DNA from: Halomonas alimentaria
GTDB lineage: Bacteria > Pseudomonadota > Gammaproteobacteria > Pseudomonadales > Halomonadaceae
Assembly (NCBI RefSeq): GCF_009902005.1
Contig: NZ_WUTT01000001.1
Coordinates: 360,648 to 424,647 of the forward strand
Direction: 5' to 3'
DNA length: 64,000 nt
Shown here: positions 1 through 8,347 of the stretch, piece after piece
Layout of the letters: the number at the start of each line of letters is the position of its first letter
How positions within the stretch are numbered: position 1 is the stretch's first letter
The notes under the pieces: generated by a model
Databases searched by the model: none
Seen by the model: only the letters and a program-made list of their open reading frames with translations
What the model was told of the DNA's origin: nothing
Translations under genes and position numbers: made by a program

Positions 1-17
1 GTAGGTCATCGTCAGGC
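1..17 (+). rRNA. rrf: 3' end of 5S rRNA (partial)
   Basis: The first bases match the conserved 3' end of gammaproteobacterial 5S rRNA (GUAGGUCAUCGUCAGGC). The rest of the gene lies upstream of the window. A terminator follows at once, and a rRNA operon upstream of birA is the usual arrangement in Halomonas and Pseudomonas. The exact 3' end may be one or two bases further on. Confidence 0.75.
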
Positions 18-27
18 ACTTATTCAG

Positions 28-56
28 AAACCCCAGCCCATGGCTGGGGTTTCGTC
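28..56 (+). terminator. intrinsic terminator after 5S rRNA
   Basis: A perfect 11-bp stem (AAACCCCAGCC at 28-38, GGCTGGGGTTT at 42-52) closes a 3-nt loop and ends in a short T-rich run. It sits 11 bases beyond the 5S end, so it most likely ends the rRNA operon transcript. Confidence 0.8.
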
Positions 57-206
57 GTTCCAGGGGTCTCCCCATGGCCCGTTTGTCGGGAACAAACGGG
101 AACCGCTTCAGCGGGCCCGAAGGGCGAGTCTCAGGATGAGACGAGTAAAGTCCCGGAGTGCCGGCCCCCGGAGCGCCGGCCGGATCATCCTCAGGCACTT
201 ATTCAG
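57..206. other. hairpin-rich segment with 5S-like fragments
   Basis: No gene is seen here. Bases 64-77 (GGGGTCTCCCCATG) copy a conserved internal stretch of 5S rRNA, and 185-196 resemble the 5S 3' end. About 105 bases between them, made of several inverted repeats (for example CCCGTTTGT and ACAAACGGG at 79-101), replace the normal 5S sequence. The 19-bp sequence after the real 5S end (12-30) recurs at 191-209. I read this as a degenerate tandem 5S copy with inserted or scrambled sequence. It is unlikely to make a working 5S rRNA. Confidence 0.45.
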
Positions 207-209
207 AAA
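191..209 (+). repeat. second copy of 5S-terminal direct repeat
   Basis: The bases TCAGGCACTTATTCAGAAA at 191-209 are identical to those at 12-30. Similarity extends a few bases upstream with one mismatch (TCATCG against TCATCC). The repeat covers the 5S 3' end and the linker to its terminator, so it points to a tandem duplication of the end of the rRNA operon. Confidence 0.8.
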
Positions 210-218
210 AGCTATAGA

Positions 219-261
219 GCGACAATTACTCTGGCCGGCCGACGACAACTATTGTGGCCGG
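219..261 (+). repeat. IS21 left-end tandem transposase sites
   Basis: Two related blocks, CGACAATTACTCTGGCCGG at 220-238 and CGACAACTATTGTGGCCGG at 243-261, lie in tandem 23 bp apart. Inverted relatives occur at the right end of the element. Repeated end motifs of this kind are the binding sites of IstA in IS21-family elements. Confidence 0.75.
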
Positions 262-306
262 TTGCCCTAAGCTTGACCGCTTGTCCCGACCCACCAGGGA
301 GCCGGT

Positions 307-1830
307 ATGGCGGTCACCAGCCAACAGGTCACGCTCTATATGTCGCAACGCCAACAAGGCCAGACCCAGGAGGTCGCCGCCGCCAAGGCCGGCCTCTCCG
401 TCAGAACCGCTCGCCGCCTCGAACGCCGGGCCGAGTCCTCTGAGCTGCCGGCACCACGGCACTGGCGAACCCGATCCGACCCCTTCGCCGATGTGTGGGA
501 GACCACGCTCATCCCCCAGTTGGCCGCTGCCCCGGGCTTGCAGGCACTGACCCTGCTGGAGTGGCTGCAGGAGCAGCACCCCGGCCAGTATCCGGACAGC
601 CTGCTGCGCACCCTGCAGCGCCGGGTCAAGGGCTGGCGGGCCGCGCACGGCCCGGAGAAAGAGGTGATGTTCCCGCAAACCCATGGCCCCGGGCTGCGCG
701 GCCTCTCCGACTTCACCGAACTCAAGGGGATCGTCATTACCGTGGCAGGGGAGCCGCTTGATCACCGGCTCTACCACTTCCGCTTGGCCTACAGCGGCTG
801 GTGTGATGTGCGGGTGGTGCTCGGTGGAGAGAGCTACCCGGCGCTGGCCGAAGGCCTGACCCGCGCGCTGGAGCGTCTTGGCGGTGTCCCCGCGGAGCAC
901 CGCACCGACAGCCTGTCGGCGGCCTTCCGCAACCTGGGCCGGGAGACGGAAGCCGACCTCACCGTGCGTTATGCCGCCCTGTGCGCTCACTACGGCATGA
1001 CGGCCACCCGCAACAACCCGGGGCGCGGCCATGAAAACGCCAGCATCGAGTCGCCGCATGGTCACTTCAAGCGGCGCCTGCAGCAGCGCCTGGCGCTGCG
1101 TGGCTCCCAGGACTTCGCCAGCCTCGATGACTATCAGGCGTTCCTCGATGAGGTGGCCGCCGCGATCAACCGCCGCAACGCGGCCCGCATCACCGTCGAG
1201 CGTGGCGCGCTGCAGCCACTGCCCAGCCGGCCCGGTACCGACTACAGCGAGGTGACGGTGCGCGTCACCACCTCCAGCACTATCCAGGTGCGCAAGGTGC
1301 TCTACTCGGTGCCGTCCCGGTTGATCGGCGAGCGGCTGCGTGTACACCTCTACGACGATCGCTTGGTGCTGCATCACGCACAGCAAGCATTGCTGACGCT
1401 GAGGCGGCTGCATGCCACGCCGGAGAGCGGCCGGCTGCGGGTCATCGACTACCGCCATGTGATCGGCTGGCTGGTCCGCAAGCCCCGGGCGCTGGCGGGG
1501 CTGACGTTCCGCGACGACCTGTTGCCGAGCGCGGACTGGCGCGAGCTGTACGCCCGGCTGATCGCCGCCTTGCCGGTCGCCGAGGCCTGCAAGCGCATCG
1601 TCGGCGCCTTGGCGCTGGCCGCCGAGCAGGACCAGGCCGAGGCGATCGCCCGCTACTGGCTGGGCGCCCTGGCGCGCGGGAAGAGCCCAACGCTGGCTGA
1701 GCTTCAGGCCCGCTTCGCCGCCACCCCGAGCCACACGATCGCGTTCCCCCAGGTGACTCAGCATGAGATCGCCAGCTACGACCATCTGGTGCCCAGCGTG
1801 CCGGCCACGGAGGTGCGCTGCCATGCCTGA
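307..1830 (+). CDS. istA: IS21-family transposase IstA
   Basis: This 507-residue protein is the DDE transposase of the IS element. The N-terminal 45 residues form a helix-turn-helix (AAKAGLSVRTARRLERR), followed by an rve-type integrase core. Candidate acidic catalytic residues lie in DFTEL, in EHRTDSLSAA and in ENASIES; a basic, Arg-rich C-terminal part follows. Length is normal for IstA. The ATG at 307 follows an AGGGAG ribosome site. The stop overlaps the start of istB in the sequence ATGCCTGA, the usual coupling in this family. No frameshift is visible, so it is probably active. Confidence 0.93.
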   Translation: MAVTSQQVTLYMSQRQQGQTQEVAAAKAGLSVRTARRLERRAESSELPAPRHWRTRSDPFADVWETTLIPQLAAAPGLQALTLLEWLQEQHPGQYPDSLLRTLQRRVKGWRAAHGPEKEVMFPQTHGPGLRGLSDFTELKGIVITVAGEPLDHRLYHFRLAYSGWCDVRVVLGGESYPALAEGLTRALERLGGVPAEHRTDSLSAAFRNLGRETEADLTVRYAALCAHYGMTATRNNPGRGHENASIESPHGHFKRRLQQRLALRGSQDFASLDDYQAFLDEVAAAINRRNAARITVERGALQPLPSRPGTDYSEVTVRVTTSSTIQVRKVLYSVPSRLIGERLRVHLYDDRLVLHHAQQALLTLRRLHATPESGRLRVIDYRHVIGWLVRKPRALAGLTFRDDLLPSADWRELYARLIAALPVAEACKRIVGALALAAEQDQAEAIARYWLGALARGKSPTLAELQARFAATPSHTIAFPQVTQHEIASYDHLVPSVPATEVRCHA

Positions 1831-2596
1831 TGCCCAGACCCTGCCACTGCTGCTGCGACAGCTCCGCCTACCCACCATGGCCGCCTGCTGGACCCAGCTG
1901 GAGACCCGCGCCCGGGCCGAGAACTGGAGCCTGCCACAAACGCTGGCCGCCCTGTGCGAGCACGAACTGGCCGAGCGTGAGCGACGCCGGCTGGCCCGGC
2001 ACCTCAAGGAGGCTCGGCTGCCGGTGGGCAAAACGCTGGAGACCTTTGAGTTCGCTGCCATCGCGGCGGAGCAGCGCCGGCAGCTGAGCACCCTCGCGGG
2101 CGACACGCAGTGGGTCGACCAGGCCCACAACCTGCTGCTGTTCGGGCCCTCCGGCGTCGGCAAGAGCCACGTGGCGGCCGGGCTCGGCCATGCGCTGGTC
2201 GACCAGGGCTACCGGGTGCGCTACGCCACCGCCTCAAGCCTGGTCCAGGAGCTCCAGGCTGCCAAGCAGGCACTGCGCCTGAGCGACGCCCTGATCAAGC
2301 TCGACAAGTACGCCGTGCTGGTGATCGACGATATCGGCTACGTCCAACGCAGCGAGGCCGAGACGTCAGTGCTGTTCGAGCTGATCGCCCATCGCTACGA
2401 GTCGGCCAGCCTGATCATCACCGCCAACCAGCCGTTCAGCGCCTGGGACAGTATCTTCCCCGACAGCATGATGGCAGTGGCTGCCATCGACCGGTTGGTG
2501 CACCACGCCACGCTGATGGAGCTGAGCGGGGAGAGCTACCGTAAGCGTGCTTATCAACGACAATTACAAGGAGGAAAAGCTGGGTCGTCGGACTGA
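1823..2596 (+). CDS. istB: IS21-family helper ATPase IstB
   Basis: IstB is the AAA+ ATPase that selects and remodels target DNA for IstA. This 257-residue protein has Walker A GPSGVGKSH at residues 108-116 and Walker B VLVIDDIGY about 50 residues later, then the sensor stretch LIITANQPF. The start at 1823 was chosen because it overlaps the istA stop by 8 bp and gives the normal family length; a longer upstream reading frame has no support. The C-terminus (GGKAGSSD) reads into the inner end of the IS. Confidence 0.93.
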   Translation: MPDAQTLPLLLRQLRLPTMAACWTQLETRARAENWSLPQTLAALCEHELAERERRRLARHLKEARLPVGKTLETFEFAAIAAEQRRQLSTLAGDTQWVDQAHNLLLFGPSGVGKSHVAAGLGHALVDQGYRVRYATASSLVQELQAAKQALRLSDALIKLDKYAVLVIDDIGYVQRSEAETSVLFELIAHRYESASLIITANQPFSAWDSIFPDSMMAVAAIDRLVHHATLMELSGESYRKRAYQRQLQGGKAGSSD

Positions 2597-2615
2597 CGAC
2601 AACTACCCCACCCAA

Positions 2616-2661
2616 CCGGCCATTTTAATTGTCGCCAAGCGGCCAAAGTAGTTGACGTCGC
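2616..2661 (-). repeat. IS21 right-end tandem transposase sites
   Basis: On the minus strand, 2661-2639 (GCGACGTCAACTACTTTGGC and on) and 2634-2616 (CGACAATTAAAATGGCCGG) match the two left-end blocks. The innermost block is the closest match to the left end. Together they form the imperfect terminal inverted repeats of the element. Confidence 0.75.
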
Positions 2662-2663
2662 AT

Positions 2664-2704
2664 AAAAGCCCCGATCATCGTGAGATGGTCGGGGCTTTTT
2701 GCGT
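2664..2704 (+). terminator. rrn-type terminator displaced by the IS
   Basis: AAAAGCCCCGATCATC pairs with GATGGTCGGGGCTTTT (one G-U pair) around a GTGA loop, followed by a T run at 2695-2700. It lies just outside the IS. Before the insertion it would have directly followed the second 5S-like end at 191-206. It now sits downstream of istB, where it could still stop transcription before birA. Confidence 0.85.
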
Positions 2705-2754
2705 TCGGGGTGTGCAGAAACGGGGCCGCGGGGCGCGGTTTCTGGGCAGTTACG

Positions 2755-2784
2755 TTTCCGGGGTGGCGCCGCATCCGATAGAAT
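2755..2784 (+). promoter_or_regulatory. possible birA promoter
   Basis: A -10-like TAGAAT lies at 2779-2784, 29 bases before the birA start. The best -35-like match 18 bp upstream (TTTCCG) is poor. A promoter is expected here because a strong terminator precedes it, but the assignment rests mainly on the -10 box. Confidence 0.4.
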
Positions 2785-2813
2785 GAGGGCTTTTCCGGTC
2801 CGGGATCCCACGC

Positions 2814-3797
2814 ATGACCATTGGTGACCTCATCCGCCTGCTCGGCGACGGCGAGTTCCACTCGGGCGAGCAGCTCGGTGAACAGCTCGGCGTGTCCCGT
2901 GCTGCGGTATGGAAGCAGCTACGCAAGCTCGAGTCCCTGGGGATCACCATGGAGGCGGTCAAGGGACAGGGCTATCGACTCGCCGAGCCCCTGGAGCTCC
3001 TCGACGGCCCGCGCATCATCGCGGACCTCTCGCACCAGGCGCGCACTCATCTGACTCGGCTCTTCGTCGAGGAGACCCTGCCATCCTCCAATGCCTTCCT
3101 GCGCGAGCGCTTCGAGCAGGGAGCGGGGCACGGCGAGGTATGCCTGGTGGAGCAGCAGAGCGCCGGGCGTGGCCGCCGTGGACGCGTCTGGTCCACCCCC
3201 TGGGGCCGCAGCCTGATGCTCTCCATGGGGTGGCGGGTGGAGTCTGGCATCGCGGCCCTGGAGGGGCTGAGCCTTGCCGTGGGGGTGGTGTTGGCCCGGG
3301 TACTGGAGAGTCATGGGGTGTCGCCGCTGCTCAAGTGGCCCAACGACGTCCTCCTGGCGTTGCCCGACGGAGGGTACGGCAAGCTGGCGGGTATCCTGGT
3401 AGAGGTCAGCGGTGACGCCTCGGGTCCCTGCGAAGTGGTGATCGGCATGGGGATCAATGTCTCCCTGCCCGAGAGCTTTCGCAGCACCCTGGAGCAGCCG
3501 GCCGCTGCCATCGAGGATCAGGCTGCCGGCGTGTCCCGCAATGCCCTGGCGGTCGACCTGCTGGAGGCGCTCCTGCCGCTGGTGGCGGAATTCGAACGCG
3601 ATGGCTTTGCACCCTGGCGCGACGCCTGGAACGCGCGGCACGCCTTCGCCGGACGCGAGGTGGATGTGCTGAGCGGCGCTGCACAAGAGGTGGCGGTGGC
3701 CGACGGTGTCGATAGCTCCGGCAACCTGGTGGTGACCCAGGAGGGGCGGCGTCGCTGCCTGGCGGGTGGTGAAATCAGCCTGCGTGTGCGCTCATGA
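2814..3797 (+). CDS. birA: biotin--protein ligase / biotin operon repressor BirA
   Basis: BirA activates biotin with ATP and attaches it to the biotin carrier of acetyl-CoA carboxylase. Proteins with an N-terminal winged helix also repress biotin genes. This 327-residue protein has that winged helix (residues 1-60, GVSRAAVWKQLRKLE), the biotinyl-AMP loop GRGRRGR at 118-124, KWPND at 174-178 and KLAGILVE near 190, then the C-terminal SH3-like domain. It is therefore the bifunctional type. The stop overlaps the coaX start by 4 bp. An operator function is assumed from family knowledge; no bio operator is visible in the window. Confidence 0.95.
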   Translation: MTIGDLIRLLGDGEFHSGEQLGEQLGVSRAAVWKQLRKLESLGITMEAVKGQGYRLAEPLELLDGPRIIADLSHQARTHLTRLFVEETLPSSNAFLRERFEQGAGHGEVCLVEQQSAGRGRRGRVWSTPWGRSLMLSMGWRVESGIAALEGLSLAVGVVLARVLESHGVSPLLKWPNDVLLALPDGGYGKLAGILVEVSGDASGPCEVVIGMGINVSLPESFRSTLEQPAAAIEDQAAGVSRNALAVDLLEALLPLVAEFERDGFAPWRDAWNARHAFAGREVDVLSGAAQEVAVADGVDSSGNLVVTQEGRRRCLAGGEISLRVRS

Positions 3798-4633
3798 TCC
3801 TCGATCTCGATATCGGCAATACCCTCTCCAAGTGGCGTCTCAAGGATGTCGACAGCAGCGAGATCCGCTCACGTGGTGCGGTGTGGACCCGGGAGGAGTG
3901 GCGGCCGGGTGCCGATATTCCCAACCTCGATGTGGTCGAGTCGGTGCGTATCTCCAGCGTGGCGCGACGCAGCGTGCTCGAGGAGACCGTTCAGCTACTA
4001 CGTCAGCGTGTGGGTGCCGTGCACGTGGCCCGCTCTAGCCCCGAAGCGCTGGGTGTCACCAACGGGTATGAAGAGCCCGAGCGGCTGGGTGTCGATCGCT
4101 GGCTGGGGGTGCTGGCCGGTTACCAGCTGGTGGGAGGCTGCTGTGCGGTGGATTGCGGCAGTGCCATTACCATCGATTTCGTGCTGCCCGGCGGTCGCCA
4201 CCTGGGGGGGTATATCCTGCCGGGGCTACGCCTGATGAAGGAGAGTCTGAAACTCGGCACGCGCAACGTGGCTATCGATCCCGACAGCGAGCCGGAGGAG
4301 CTGCTGGTTCCCGGCCGACGGACGGTGGAGGCGGTGAATCATGGCATCTACATGGCGGCGGTCAGCGCCATCAATCGTGTCTACGCCGAAGTCTGCGACA
4401 GTGAGGGGGTCGCGCTGCCGTTGATGCTGACCGGTGGTGATGCCCGTGTCGTCTCCCGGGGGCTACAGGTCCCCCACGCGGTCTGGTCCGACATGGTCTA
4501 CGGGGGGTTGGAGGCCAGTTTTCCGTTGACTGCCGCTGAGCGGGCAGGGCGAATGGCAGGGGCTCCCCGCGTGCCGACACCTGTGGCACTGGAAAAGATT
4601 CGCGCCGGGCTTGCATTCTCCATGCTGCTTTGA
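3794..4633 (+). CDS. coaX: type III pantothenate kinase CoaX
   Basis: This enzyme phosphorylates pantothenate, the first step of coenzyme A synthesis. The 279-residue protein shows the ASKHA-fold motifs of the type III class: DIGNT at residues 6-10 (phosphate binding), GVDRW around Asp101 (catalytic region), and DCGSAITID at 120-128. Type III enzymes usually need a monovalent cation and resist feedback by CoA. It is translationally coupled to birA through ATGA, the same pairing found in Pseudomonas. Confidence 0.95.
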   Translation: MILDLDIGNTLSKWRLKDVDSSEIRSRGAVWTREEWRPGADIPNLDVVESVRISSVARRSVLEETVQLLRQRVGAVHVARSSPEALGVTNGYEEPERLGVDRWLGVLAGYQLVGGCCAVDCGSAITIDFVLPGGRHLGGYILPGLRLMKESLKLGTRNVAIDPDSEPEELLVPGRRTVEAVNHGIYMAAVSAINRVYAEVCDSEGVALPLMLTGGDARVVSRGLQVPHAVWSDMVYGGLEASFPLTAAERAGRMAGAPRVPTPVALEKIRAGLAFSMLL

Positions 4634-4715
4634 CACAATGCGCCGCGTTCCGAGGCGAAGGGCGGCGCTGCGAGTGGTGCTCCTTCGAGGCTGAAGAAGC
4701 TGATAAAACAGCGAC

Positions 4716-4743
4716 TTGACAACCGGAGCAGCGGTGTTAAGAT
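4716..4743 (+). promoter_or_regulatory. tRNA operon promoter
   Basis: A consensus -35 TTGACA (4716-4721) and a -10 TAAGAT (4738-4743) are separated by 16 bp and end 12 bases before tRNA-Tyr. It should drive the Tyr-Gly-Thr tRNA transcript. Confidence 0.8.
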
Positions 4744-4755
4744 ATGCCGCCAGTT

Positions 4756-4839
<84 letters not shown>

Positions 4840-4890
4840 GAATCAGATCGCGATGATCGATTTATCATCGGGGTCGCAATGAGTGGGTAG

Positions 4891-4964
<74 letters not shown>

Positions 4965-4987
4965 GCATCTCAGGATGCACAGGTTAG

Positions 4988-5062
4988 GCTCATGTAGCTC
5001 AGGGGTAGAGCACACCCTTGGTAAGGGTGAGGTCGACGGTTCAAATCCGTCCATGAGCTCCA
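4988..5062 (+). tRNA. tRNA-Thr (GGT)
   Basis: A 75-nt cloverleaf with acceptor stem GCTCATG/CATGAGC, anticodon GGT at 5020-5022 in a CACCC/GGGTG stem, and encoded CCA. A terminator follows directly. Confidence 0.97.
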
Positions 5063-5067
5063 CATTG

Positions 5068-5096
5068 AAAAGGCGAGCCTAGGCTCGCCTTTTCTC
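5068..5096 (+). terminator. terminator of the Tyr-Gly-Thr tRNA operon
   Basis: A 12-bp perfect inverted repeat (AAAAGGCGAGCC and GGCTCGCCTTTT, 2-nt loop) with trailing T/C-rich bases lies 5 bases after tRNA-Thr. It separates this transcript from tRNA-Trp and secE, which have their own promoter. Confidence 0.85.
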
Positions 5097-5133
5097 TTTC
5101 TCGCCGCTGGGTCGATCATGGTGGCGAGAGGGG

Positions 5134-5162
5134 TTGCCAGGCGAAGCGGCTTTCGCTATGAT
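5134..5162 (+). promoter_or_regulatory. promoter of tRNA-Trp/secE/nusG
   Basis: TTGCCA (5134-5139) and TATGAT (5157-5162) have 17-bp spacing, 49 bases upstream of tRNA-Trp. It lies just after the preceding terminator. Confidence 0.7.
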
Positions 5163-5211
5163 GGCGCCCGCTGTTGAAGGCCGCCTGCAAAGGGCGGAGC
5201 AAGGCAGATAC

Positions 5212-5287
<76 letters not shown>

Positions 5288-5359
5288 GCCTTCCCCAGGC
5301 TGGTGCGTTCCCAGAAGATTTCACGTTTCGATTGCCGCGCCCTGAGGAGTCTCGTTTTC

Positions 5360-5728
5360 ATGAAACATAACGCCGAGGTGCAGGAGTCGCGCCACGACGG
5401 GCTCAAGTGGGCGGTTGTCGTCACTCTGCTGGTCCTGGCCGTGGTAGGCAACACCTACTTTGCCGATCAGGCCCTGCTCTACCGTGTGCTGGGTGTCGTG
5501 GCGCTGAGTGCGCTGGCCGCTGTGGTGGCGTTTACCACTACCAAGGGCCGCGAACTCGCCGAACTGGCCCGTGCCGCCAAGAAAGAGATTCAGCGCGTGG
5601 TATGGCCGACTCGGCCCGAGACCATCCAGACCACGGTCATCGTGCTGGTCGCCGTGCTGGTGGTCGGCCTGATGCTGTGGCTGATCGACACCCTTCTTGG
5701 CTGGGCGATGTCCGGCGTTATCGGTTAG
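5360..5728 (+). CDS. secE: preprotein translocase subunit SecE
   Basis: SecE is the essential small subunit that clamps SecY in the inner-membrane SecYEG channel. The 122-residue protein has three hydrophobic segments (about residues 17-34, 40-57 and 90-112), the three-helix form of gammaproteobacteria. The conserved amphipathic motif before the last helix is present ([20 protein letters not shown]). The ATG at 5360 follows GAGGAG at 5344-5349; the frame is open further upstream through tRNA-Trp but has no support there. Confidence 0.95.
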   Translation: MKHNAEVQESRHDGLKWAVVVTLLVLAVVGNTYFADQALLYRVLGVVALSALAAVVAFTTTKGRELAELARAAKKEIQRVVWPTRPETIQTTVIVLVAVLVVGLMLWLIDTLLGWAMSGVIG

Positions 5729-5736
5729 GAGCCCCC

Positions 5737-6270
5737 ATGTCCAAGCGTTGGTATGTCGTTCACGCCTACTCCGGCTTCGAGAAGCATGTCATGCGCTCCC
5801 TCAAGGAGCGCGTGAAGATGTATGGCATGGAGGATCGCTTCGGCGAGATCCTGGTGCCGACCGAGGAAGTCGTCGAGATGCGTGACGGCAAGCGCCGCAA
5901 GAGCGAGCGCAAGTTCTATCCCGGCTATGTGCTGGTCGAGATGGAGATGGACGACGAGACCTGGCACCTGGTCAACGAGACCCCCCGCGTGATGGGGTTC
6001 ATCGGTGGTACCAAGGAGAAGCCGGCGCCCATCACCCAGAAAGAGGCTGACGCCATCCTGCGCCGTGTCCAGGATGGGACCGACAAGCCCAAGCCCAAGA
6101 CCCTGTTCGAGCCGGGTCAGTCGGTGCGCGTCATCGATGGCCCCTTCGCCGACTTCAACGGCGTCGTCGAGGAGGTCAACTACGACAAGAGTCGCGTTCA
6201 GGTCAGTGTGCTGATCTTCGGGCGCTCGACACCTGTCGAACTGGAATTCGCTCAGGTCGAGAAAGAGTAA
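5737..6270 (+). CDS. nusG: transcription termination/antitermination protein NusG
   Basis: NusG binds RNA polymerase, suppresses pausing, and links it to Rho or to ribosomal protein S10. The 177-residue protein has an N-terminal NGN domain ([15 protein letters not shown] to [10 protein letters not shown]) and a C-terminal KOW domain ([24 protein letters not shown]). Length and order are standard. It lies 8 bases after secE with a TAGGAG site. Confidence 0.97.
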   Translation: MSKRWYVVHAYSGFEKHVMRSLKERVKMYGMEDRFGEILVPTEEVVEMRDGKRRKSERKFYPGYVLVEMEMDDETWHLVNETPRVMGFIGGTKEKPAPITQKEADAILRRVQDGTDKPKPKTLFEPGQSVRVIDGPFADFNGVVEEVNYDKSRVQVSVLIFGRSTPVELEFAQVEKE

Positions 6271-6354
6271 CGCTCGACCGATGCAGGCAGGGCCGCTGCG
6301 GCGGCCGCAACACCGGGGAGCCGCAAGGCGTTATTACCCAACTGGAGTCCTATC

Positions 6355-6786
6355 ATGGCCAAGAAAGTACAGGCTTACATCAAGCTGCAGGTCGCAGCTG
6401 GTAAGGCTAACCCGAGTCCCCCCGTGGGCCCCGCGCTGGGTCAGCACGGCGTGAACATCATGGAGTTCTGCAAGGCGTTCAACGCCGCGACCCAGGAGAT
6501 CGAGCCGGGTCTGCCCACTCCCGTGGTGATCACCGTCTATTCCGACCGCAGCTTCACCTTCATCACCAAGACCCCGCCCGCGGCGGTCCTGCTGAAGAAG
6601 GCGGCTGGTATCAAGTCCGGCTCCGGTGAGCCGAACAAGAACAAGGTCGGTACCGTGACCCGTGAGCAGCTCGAAGAGATCGCCAAGACCAAGGAGCCGG
6701 ATCTGACGGCTGCCGATCTCGACGCCGCGGTGCGTACCATTGCCGGTAGTGCCCGCAGCATGGGCCTGAACGTGGAGGGTCTCTGA
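6355..6786 (+). CDS. rplK: 50S ribosomal protein L11
   Basis: L11 binds the GTPase-centre rRNA and is needed for RelA activation. The 143-residue protein has the proline-rich N-terminal domain ([20 protein letters not shown]) and the RNA-binding C-terminal domain ([21 protein letters not shown]). First gene of the rplKA pair, 84 bases after nusG and 2 bases before rplA. Confidence 0.97.
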   Translation: MAKKVQAYIKLQVAAGKANPSPPVGPALGQHGVNIMEFCKAFNAATQEIEPGLPTPVVITVYSDRSFTFITKTPPAAVLLKKAAGIKSGSGEPNKNKVGTVTREQLEEIAKTKEPDLTAADLDAAVRTIAGSARSMGLNVEGL

Positions 6787-6788
6787 TC

Positions 6789-7481
6789 ATGGCCAAGCTG
6801 TCCAAGCGCGCACAGATGATTAGCGAGAAGGTCGACTCCACCAAGGTCTACTCTCTCGAGGAAGCCGTGGCCCTGCTCGCCGAGCTGTCCACGGTCAAGT
6901 TCAAGGAGTCCCTGGACGTCGCCATCAACCTGGGCGTCGATCCGCGGAAATCCGACCAGGTGGTTCGCGGTGCGACCGTGATGCCCAACGGCACCGGCAA
7001 GGACGTTCGCGTCGCCGTGTTCACCCAGGGTGCCAACGCCGACGCCGCCAAGGAAGCCGGTGCCGATATCGTCGGCATGGACGATCTGGCCGAGCAGGTC
7101 AAGAAGGGCCAGCTCGACTTCGACGTGGTGATCGCCTCGCCGGACGCCATGCGCGTCGTCGGCCAGCTGGGTCAGATCCTCGGTCCGCGCGGCCTGATGC
7201 CGAACCCCAAGGTCGGCACCGTGACTCCGGACGTCGCCACCGCGGTCAAGAACGCCAAGGCCGGTCAGGTGCGCTTCCGTACCGACAAGAACGGCATCAT
7301 CCATACCACCCTTGGCAAGGTCGACTTCGACGCTTCCGCCATTCAGGGCAACCTGGATGCACTGGTCGCCGACCTGAAGAAGCTCAAGCCGAGCACCTCC
7401 AAGGGCATCTATTTCAAGAAGGTCACCCTGTCCACGACCATGGGCCCGGGTGTGACCATCGACCACTCTGGCCTGGTCTGA
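6789..7481 (+). CDS. rplA: 50S ribosomal protein L1
   Basis: L1 forms the mobile stalk near the ribosomal E site and, in Escherichia coli, represses its own rplKA mRNA. The 230-residue protein spans the full two-domain fold, with the conserved [16 protein letters not shown] near residue 135 and the C-terminal [10 protein letters not shown]. It is coupled to rplK. Confidence 0.97.
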   Translation: MAKLSKRAQMISEKVDSTKVYSLEEAVALLAELSTVKFKESLDVAINLGVDPRKSDQVVRGATVMPNGTGKDVRVAVFTQGANADAAKEAGADIVGMDDLAEQVKKGQLDFDVVIASPDAMRVVGQLGQILGPRGLMPNPKVGTVTPDVATAVKNAKAGQVRFRTDKNGIIHTTLGKVDFDASAIQGNLDALVADLKKLKPSTSKGIYFKKVTLSTTMGPGVTIDHSGLV

Positions 7482-7754
7482 CCGGTCAGCGGGTCGAGCA
7501 ACTAGCAGTAACTTTGCGGTCCCCGTGTCGAGTCACGACTCGCCGGCGGGGCACCGTCAAAGACCGCAGGCGCCGCCTCTCTTCGGAAGGGCGGCTTAAT
7601 CATCCCTTCGGGGCTGGCCTGCGCAGATGGTGTTGCCGCCAGGCTTCTGGTGAGCACCATCACCCAGGACTTCCGGCTCGCCCTCGGGCGGTCGGAAGAG
7701 ATGGTAACCACCGGAACCCTCATCGCGAGGTTCCGGCACGAAGGAGTGATCACT
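7482..7754 (+). promoter_or_regulatory. L10-type leader of rplJL-rpoBC
   Basis: These 273 bases hold no convincing gene but many inverted repeats, including GCCGCC/GGCGGC around 7572-7595, CTTCCG/CGGAAG around 7671-7698 and a perfect CCGGAACC/GGTTCCGG at 7711-7736 just before the ribosome site. In enterobacteria the rplJ leader binds the L10-L12 complex to repress translation of rplJL. Position and structure fit that role. Reading frames that cross the leader are taken as spurious. Confidence 0.65.
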
Positions 7755-8258
7755 GTGCCACTAGCACTCGAAGGCAAGAAGGCGATTGTTGCCGAGGTCA
7801 GTGAAGCGGCCAAGGATGCTCTCTCCGTCGTAGTTGCCGATTCTCGCGGCGTTACGGTCAGCAAGATGACCGACCTGCGCAAGCAGGCCCGCGAGAATGG
7901 CGTCCAGATCCGTGTTGTCCGCAACACCCTGGCACGCCGCGCCCTGTCCGGAACTCCCTGGGAGATCCTGGACGAGACCTTCTCGGGTCCGACCCTGCTG
8001 GCCTTCTCCTATGAGCACCCGGGCGCCGCTGCCCGCCTGTTCAAGGAGTTCGCCAAGGAGGAGAAGAACTTCGAGGTCAAGGCGCTGGCCTACGAAGGTG
8101 AGCTGATCCCGGCCACCGATCTCGACCGTCTGGCGACGCTGCCGACCTACGACGAGGCGATTGCCAAGCTGATGTCCGTCATGAAAGAGGCATCCGCCGG
8201 CAAGCTGGTCCGTACCCTGGCCGCCCTGCGCGACCAGAAGCAGGAAGAAGCCGCCTGA
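7755..8258 (+). CDS. rplJ: 50S ribosomal protein L10
   Basis: L10 anchors the L7/L12 dimers on the ribosomal stalk. The protein is 167 residues when started at the GTG at 7755, which gives the family N-terminus [15 protein letters not shown] and follows AAGGAG at 7741-7746. An in-frame ATG at 7650 would put the leader into the protein and is rejected. The C-terminal helix that holds L12 ([18 protein letters not shown]) is present. Confidence 0.95.
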   Translation: MPLALEGKKAIVAEVSEAAKDALSVVVADSRGVTVSKMTDLRKQARENGVQIRVVRNTLARRALSGTPWEILDETFSGPTLLAFSYEHPGAAARLFKEFAKEEKNFEVKALAYEGELIPATDLDRLATLPTYDEAIAKLMSVMKEASAGKLVRTLAALRDQKQEEAA

Positions 8259-8347
8259 ACGGCGAACTCCTGCAGGCAGCCTGAATCGAATATTGAATCC
8301 CGAGTCGACGCTCAAGTTCGACTCCCGCAAAGTTAGGAAACGTGACA

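Larger units (their letters stand above)
213..2663 (+). mobile_element. IS21-family insertion sequence, complete
   Basis: The element is about 2.45 kb and carries istA and istB in the IS21 order and size. Each end holds two related inward copies of a roughly 20-bp motif, as IS21 transposases require (220-238 and 243-261 at the left; inverted copies at 2616-2634 and 2639-2661 at the right). A possible 6-bp target duplication AAAAGC flanks it at 207-212 and 2664-2669. Removing the IS and one AAAAGC rebuilds a 16-bp terminator stem. The exact outer bases are inferred from that reconstruction, since the ends do not show a clean TG/CA. Confidence 0.85.

Noticed and set aside
1823..1830. Same ATGCCTGA overlap at istA/istB and at cfa/DUF2878 (45394-45401)
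   Set aside because: An 8-bp overlap with start and stop codons recurs easily by chance; the genes are unrelated.
226..2163. 645-codon minus-strand frame opposite istAB
   Set aside because: It mirrors istA/istB, has no recognisable domain, and its composition reflects high-GC antisense codons.
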